A DNA stretch of 64,000 nucleotides from NCBI RefSeq assembly GCF_020532605.1, contig NZ_JAJATW010000006.1, positions 113,793-177,792 on the forward strand, read 5' to 3'. The DNA is from Marinomonas algarum. Lineage in GTDB: Bacteria; Pseudomonadota; Gammaproteobacteria; Pseudomonadales; Marinomonadaceae. The notes beneath the pieces are model-generated. The model was given only the letters and a program-made list of their open reading frames with translations, was not told the DNA's origin and did no database searches. A program made the translations under genes and the position numbers. Below, one piece after another: positions 60,309 to 64,000 of this stretch (position 1 is the first letter of the stretch; every line of letters starts with the position of its first letter).

Positions 60309-61901
60309 ATGAGTATCAGTAAAAGAAAAAAAGCCATTCAAAAAGTGGTTAAGTTACTAAACCTTGCAACATCAACGAATTCGAGTGAGTCGGTTGTTGC
60401 CTTACGTCATGCTGAATCTCTTATATTACAGCATCGTATTGCTCAGAAAGAGTTGCCTATTCTGCAATTGTGTGAGCGTTCGATGTTGTACAAAGTAAGC
60501 TGGAGTGGTGCTCCACGATATGCTAAAGAAGAGACAAAGTCCTCTGTTTCCGAATCCGTTTACGATCGTCGTTTTAGTGAAAAAGAGATGGATCCCAGTA
60601 AGCGTTATGAGTCAGCAAAAACCATCTTAGACGATCACGATATGGCTAAATCAGATCAGACAGCTAACTTTTCTGGCAACGAGTCAGATGTCATCCGTCG
60701 TCAAAAGTCTGAAGATGAAAGTGTTGTAGATTCTTCGGTTAAAGCTGAGTTCACTTTCTTCCATGATGCCCAAGACAATACACAAGATGATGTTTCAGAA
60801 GGTCGTACCTGTCACGACAATGTTATTGACGCTGCTCAAGCTTTTCGTCCTGATAGCCATATGTCGTCAGAAACATTAAAAACACAATATTCGTCAAGTG
60901 ATCCTAGCGTGCCTTTTTTAGAGGACAGTTATTGGGCAAGTGTCCACGCTAAGTTAAATGAGTTTGATGAGAAAAGTGTTCAAGATGAAATCGCTGCACT
61001 GGATAAAAAGCGTGTGTTAGCCGAAGAATATCTAGCACTGCAAAAACAAAAGCGACAAGATCAAGAGCAGAAAGAGATTCAAGAGCGTGCCGAGCGAGCG
61101 CGAATTGAGCAAAGTTTTGAAGAGGCGATTGAGAGAGCTTTTCAGGCTAGAGCGAAGTCTTATGAGGCTTGGGAGCAAGAGTGCACAAAGACTCGCATGA
61201 TTCGTCTAAAAGAAGAGCAAGCAGCGGTTGAAGAATACGACGCTGTTAATCGCACTCTGCAGAAACAGGAGAAAAAATACGCCCAACATTTGCAGAGACG
61301 AGAAGACTATCTTGCTGCTCAGATCATGCATGACCTACGACATCATCTTGCCCTTGCTGTATCACCTAATGAAAACGCACCTACTTCATACGAAAAAGTT
61401 ATCGACATTATGTCAGCAAATAAGCTTTCTCTTAAAGATCTTGAGTTTTCAGATATTCAAAACAAAAGTCTCTTTATTCGACTATTAGAGCGTGAGTCAG
61501 CAACAATTTCTGACGTTCATCAGCGTGAGTTGCACACCGAAAAAATGCTAGACAAATTTCTGGCAGTTAAATCAAAGAAAGACACATCAAAGCTCTCAGA
61601 AAACCCACTTCAACATGTGCAGCGTCTGCTGTCTGCTGCTAGTGAGGGCGGGCATTTCGAAACACAAAAACACCTCGATCAAGTCATTTATCTGATGGAG
61701 TCTAACAGTATCAGCGTGAGAGATGTCGGGTATGCCTGTATTAAGAAGTATTCTGTTTTCATACGCCTGATTAACTGGGAAGCGGAGCGAATTGCTTCTT
61801 TGCCAGAGCGTGAAATGTTTACTGCACAAATACTAGAAGAGTACATTCAGCACTCTGTAGAAAAGCCAGACCTAAATGAAGGGCAGCGAGTCAGTCATTA
61901 G
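60309..61901 (+). CDS. DUF2786 domain protein with coiled coil and C-terminal repeat
   Basis: A 530-residue protein of unknown function. Residues 6-50 match the DUF2786 pattern (KKAIQKVVKLLNLATSTN, then HAESLILQHRIAQKEL). Residues ~70-205 are acidic, Ser-rich and probably disordered. Residues ~215-340 are strongly charged with long E/K/R/Q runs and look like a coiled coil. Residues ~341-418 and ~433-514 are two related units: VIDIMSANKLSLKDLEF...SLFIRLLERESATI and VIYLMESNSISVRDVGY...SVFIRLINWEAERI. Each unit also aligns by eye with the N-terminal DUF2786 helix pair. No membrane segment or signal peptide is seen. It is alone between a HIT gene and a fumarase. Confidence 0.7.
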   Translation: MSISKRKKAIQKVVKLLNLATSTNSSESVVALRHAESLILQHRIAQKELPILQLCERSMLYKVSWSGAPRYAKEETKSSVSESVYDRRFSEKEMDPSKRYESAKTILDDHDMAKSDQTANFSGNESDVIRRQKSEDESVVDSSVKAEFTFFHDAQDNTQDDVSEGRTCHDNVIDAAQAFRPDSHMSSETLKTQYSSSDPSVPFLEDSYWASVHAKLNEFDEKSVQDEIAALDKKRVLAEEYLALQKQKRQDQEQKEIQERAERARIEQSFEEAIERAFQARAKSYEAWEQECTKTRMIRLKEEQAAVEEYDAVNRTLQKQEKKYAQHLQRREDYLAAQIMHDLRHHLALAVSPNENAPTSYEKVIDIMSANKLSLKDLEFSDIQNKSLFIRLLERESATISDVHQRELHTEKMLDKFLAVKSKKDTSKLSENPLQHVQRLLSAASEGGHFETQKHLDQVIYLMESNSISVRDVGYACIKKYSVFIRLINWEAERIASLPEREMFTAQILEEYIQHSVEKPDLNEGQRVSH

Positions 61902-62062
61902 GTGGTGCGGTAAGTTTTGTGTTGTGTGAGTGTGTTGTTTTGTATTCATAGAGCTGATAAAGGGTATATTTTCCCAACAAGGCGCTTAGTGCTTTCTTTG
62001 CGAGCCTGCATCTTTTACCATTTCGCCTTCGAATTAACCGTAATACTCAGCAGGAGAGAAGC

Positions 62063-63580
62063 ATGAGCATTATCAAAGAAGGCGATCTAATTGATAGCGT
62101 TGCCGATGCATTGCAGTTTATTTCTTATTACCACCCTTTGGATTTCGTTAAAGCAGTCCATGAAGCGTATGAAAGAGAAGAAAGTAAAGCCGCAAAAGAT
62201 TCCATGGCTCAAATTTTGATTAACTCTCGCATGTGTGCGGAGGGTAAGCGTCCAATTTGTCAGGATACTGGAATTGTTACGGTGTTTATCAAAATTGGTA
62301 TGAATGTCCAATGGGAAGGCTCCAAAAGTATTGATGAAATGATTAATGAGGGGGTGCGTCGTGCCTACACTCATCCTGATAATGTGCTTCGTGCTTCGAT
62401 ACTTGCTGATCCTGCAGGGTCTCGTAAAAACACCAAAGACAACACGCCAGCCGTTATCCATATGGAAGTTGTTCCTGGTGATACGGTAGAAGTGCATGTT
62501 GCTGCCAAAGGTGGTGGTTCAGAAAATAAGTCTAAACTTGCCATGCTCAACCCTTCCGATGATATCGTTGAGTGGGTTAAAAAAACAGTACCGACAATGG
62601 GTGCGGGCTGGTGTCCTCCGGGTATGCTAGGCATAGGTATTGGGGGGACAGCTGAAAAAGCAATGGTTATGGCAAAAGAGTCCCTCATGGAGCCAGTTGA
62701 TATTCATGAGCTAAAAGAGCGAGGTCCTCAGAACCGTCTGGAAGAGCTACGTCTTGAGATCTTTAAAGCAGTCAATGATCTTGGTATTGGTGCGCAAGGT
62801 TTAGGCGGTTTAACCACTGTGCTGGACGTTAAAATCATGGATTACCCTACGCACGCTGCATCCTTGCCAGTGGCGATGATTCCAAACTGTGCCGCTACTC
62901 GACATGCGCATTTCGTATTAGACGGAACGGGGCCTGCTGACCTTGTACCTCCTTCTTTGGATGATTGGCCAGAAATTACTTGGGAAGTCGGCGACAGTGT
63001 TCGTCGTGTAGATTTAAATGCCATTACTCCTGAGCAAGTAAAGGAGTGGGTACCAGGTGAAACCATTTTGTTGAATGGTAAAATGTTGACAGGTCGCGAT
63101 GCTGCTCACAAAAAAATGGTCGAAATGATTGCTAATGGCGAAGAGCTACCAGTAGATCTGAAAGGTCGCTTCATTTATTACGTAGGGCCTGTAGATCCTG
63201 TGCGTGACGAAGCGGTAGGTCCTGCTGGCCCAACGACATCCACACGAATGGACAAGTTTACTCATACCATTTTAGATAAAACCGGATTGCTTGGGATGAT
63301 TGGTAAGTCTGAGCGAGGCCCAGTTGCCATCGATGCAATTAAAGAGTTTGGTGCTGTTTATCTAATGGCGGTGGGTGGTGCAGCTTATCTAGTATCTAAG
63401 GCGATTAAAAAGGCAGATGTTATCGCTTTTCCTGAATTGGGTATGGAAGCTATCTACGAGTTTGATGTGGTTGATATGCCAGTTACTGTTGCAGTGGATG
63501 CTTCCGGCACTTCTGTTCATGTGACAGGTCCACAAGAGTGGAAGGCGAAAATTGAAGCCCAGGCTTTAGAAATTAAGTAG
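62063..63580 (+). CDS. Fumarate hydratase, class I (iron-sulfur)
   Basis: Interconverts fumarate and malate in the citric acid cycle using a [4Fe-4S] cluster. Cluster cysteines are C66 (RPICQDTGIV), C184 (AGWCPPGMLG) and C276 (PNCAATRHAHF), spaced as in E. coli FumA. The alpha and beta domains are fused, and the C-terminal part carries GRDAAHKKM, GPAGPTTSTRMD and GGAAYLVSKAI. At 505 residues it is slightly shorter than FumA/FumB (548) and resembles the class I fumarase of pseudomonads. An intrinsic terminator follows. Confidence 0.94.
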   Translation: MSIIKEGDLIDSVADALQFISYYHPLDFVKAVHEAYEREESKAAKDSMAQILINSRMCAEGKRPICQDTGIVTVFIKIGMNVQWEGSKSIDEMINEGVRRAYTHPDNVLRASILADPAGSRKNTKDNTPAVIHMEVVPGDTVEVHVAAKGGGSENKSKLAMLNPSDDIVEWVKKTVPTMGAGWCPPGMLGIGIGGTAEKAMVMAKESLMEPVDIHELKERGPQNRLEELRLEIFKAVNDLGIGAQGLGGLTTVLDVKIMDYPTHAASLPVAMIPNCAATRHAHFVLDGTGPADLVPPSLDDWPEITWEVGDSVRRVDLNAITPEQVKEWVPGETILLNGKMLTGRDAAHKKMVEMIANGEELPVDLKGRFIYYVGPVDPVRDEAVGPAGPTTSTRMDKFTHTILDKTGLLGMIGKSERGPVAIDAIKEFGAVYLMAVGGAAYLVSKAIKKADVIAFPELGMEAIYEFDVVDMPVTVAVDASGTSVHVTGPQEWKAKIEAQALEIK

Positions 63581-63602
63581 GTTCTCAAGAGTTGTATTTC
63601 TT

Positions 63603-63639
63603 AAAGGCCGCTTCAGTGGAAACAGAAGCGGCCTTTTTA
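63603..63639 (+). terminator. Intrinsic terminator after the fumarase gene
   Basis: AAAGGCCGCTTC / GAAGCGGCCTTT with a 10-base loop and a T tail. Confidence 0.93.
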
Positions 63640-63767
63640 TTGGTGCTATTGTCTGTTCTTTTATCTACGACGCCTGATGTCTGTTTTAGATTGACAGTAA
63701 CTTGGACGAGTGTTTTGCGGTGCTGGCGACCACTAAAATAATGAGTAAAATTTATTTGTATTTCTTG

Positions 63768-63795
63768 TTGCTTATCGAAAATTAATCTGTATTAT
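63768..63795 (+). promoter_or_regulatory. rRNA operon promoter (P1-like)
   Basis: A -35 TTGCTT (63768-63773) and a -10 TATTAT (63790-63795) are 16 bases apart, preceded by an A/T-rich stretch (63736-63765) that could be an UP element. Sequence downstream is a typical rrn leader, so this is likely its main promoter. Confidence 0.75.
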
Positions 63796-63806
63796 ACACG
63801 AACTCA

Positions 63807-64000
63807 GCCAAGCAAGCAGCTTGGCAACGCTCTTTAAAATAGATAATCAGATAATTTGTGTGGGCGCTCGCTGGAGTCTTCAGAAGATCGACATGGTTTG
63901 CTTAGTTTACTAGGTGGGTTATGAGCGATCAAAAAAATTGAAGTCTTACGAGAGTCTACACGGCAATCGCTTTATGTTTGATTGGTTTCTGCCTTGGTAG
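63807..64000 (+). promoter_or_regulatory. rRNA operon leader with antitermination signals
   Basis: A boxB-type hairpin GCCAAGC / GCTTGGC (63807-63825, 5-base loop) precedes boxA GCTCTTTAAAA (63829-63839), close to the consensus TGCTCTTTAACA, and a boxC-like GTGTGGGCG (63858-63866). In E. coli this order directs Nus-factor antitermination of rRNA transcription. The rest of the window is leader; the 16S rRNA itself is not reached, since no AGAGTTTGATC start is seen. Confidence 0.88.

Overview
The window is a chromosomal segment of a gammaproteobacterium, most likely an Oceanospirillales member close to Marinomonas. This rests on gene orders typical of that class (queA-tgt-yajC-secD-secF; orn, tsaE-amiB-mutL-miaA-hfq-hflX-hflK-hflC, hisZ, purA; the full mra/dcw cluster followed by lpxC, secA, argJ and mutT), on protein similarity recalled from memory, and on a moderately AT-leaning base composition. 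No genus-level marker was tested. Almost everything is vertically inherited housekeeping DNA. I see no insertion sequence, integrase, phage gene, toxin-antitoxin pair, restriction system or CRISPR array.

Layout. Bases 1-3650 (minus): rdgC (cut by the left edge), tdk, a YbfE-like small protein and the tail-specific protease prc. 3774-6584 (plus): M18 aminopeptidase apeB and phosphatidylserine synthase pssA. 6641-7129 (minus): a 58-codon DUF2986 gene and a solitary tRNA-Leu(CAA) with its own promoter and terminator. 7238-12735 (plus): queuosine genes queA-tgt, then the Sec accessory genes yajC-secD-secF. 12831-16472 (minus): psd, an HDOD-domain protein and the ribosome-assembly GTPase rsgA. 16547-25770 (plus): oligoribonuclease, tRNA modification (tsaE, miaA), cell-wall amidase, mismatch repair, Hfq, and HflX/HflK/HflC. 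26079-28594: hisZ and purA. 28794-30806: a CpxR/CpxA-like two-component pair. 30891-31238: RNase P RNA.

31386-49076 (plus) is an uninterrupted division and cell-wall cluster: mraZ, rsmH, ftsL, ftsI, murE, murF, mraY, murD, ftsW, murG, murC, ddl, ftsQ, ftsA, ftsZ, lpxC. Most junctions overlap or nearly abut, so translational coupling is likely. secA, argJ and mutT follow. The right part holds a class I DAHP synthase, cysB, wrbA, an ArsC-like reductase, proS, an SMP-30 family protein, a HIT protein, a DUF2786 protein of unknown function and a class I fumarase. The last ~230 bases are the promoter and antitermination leader of an rRNA operon whose 16S gene lies just beyond the right edge.

No complete new defence or metabolic system is visible. 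The most noteworthy items are: a 26-codon ORF that exactly bridges ftsQ and ftsA with 4-base overlaps at both ends; a 530-residue DUF2786 protein that seems to carry two further diverged copies of the motif at its C-terminus; a four-unit 10-bp-periodic MraZ operator; an FtsQ with almost no cytoplasmic tail; a 13-bp perfect hairpin just before yajC; palindromes upstream of the response regulator; and the lack of a recognisable secM between lpxC and secA.
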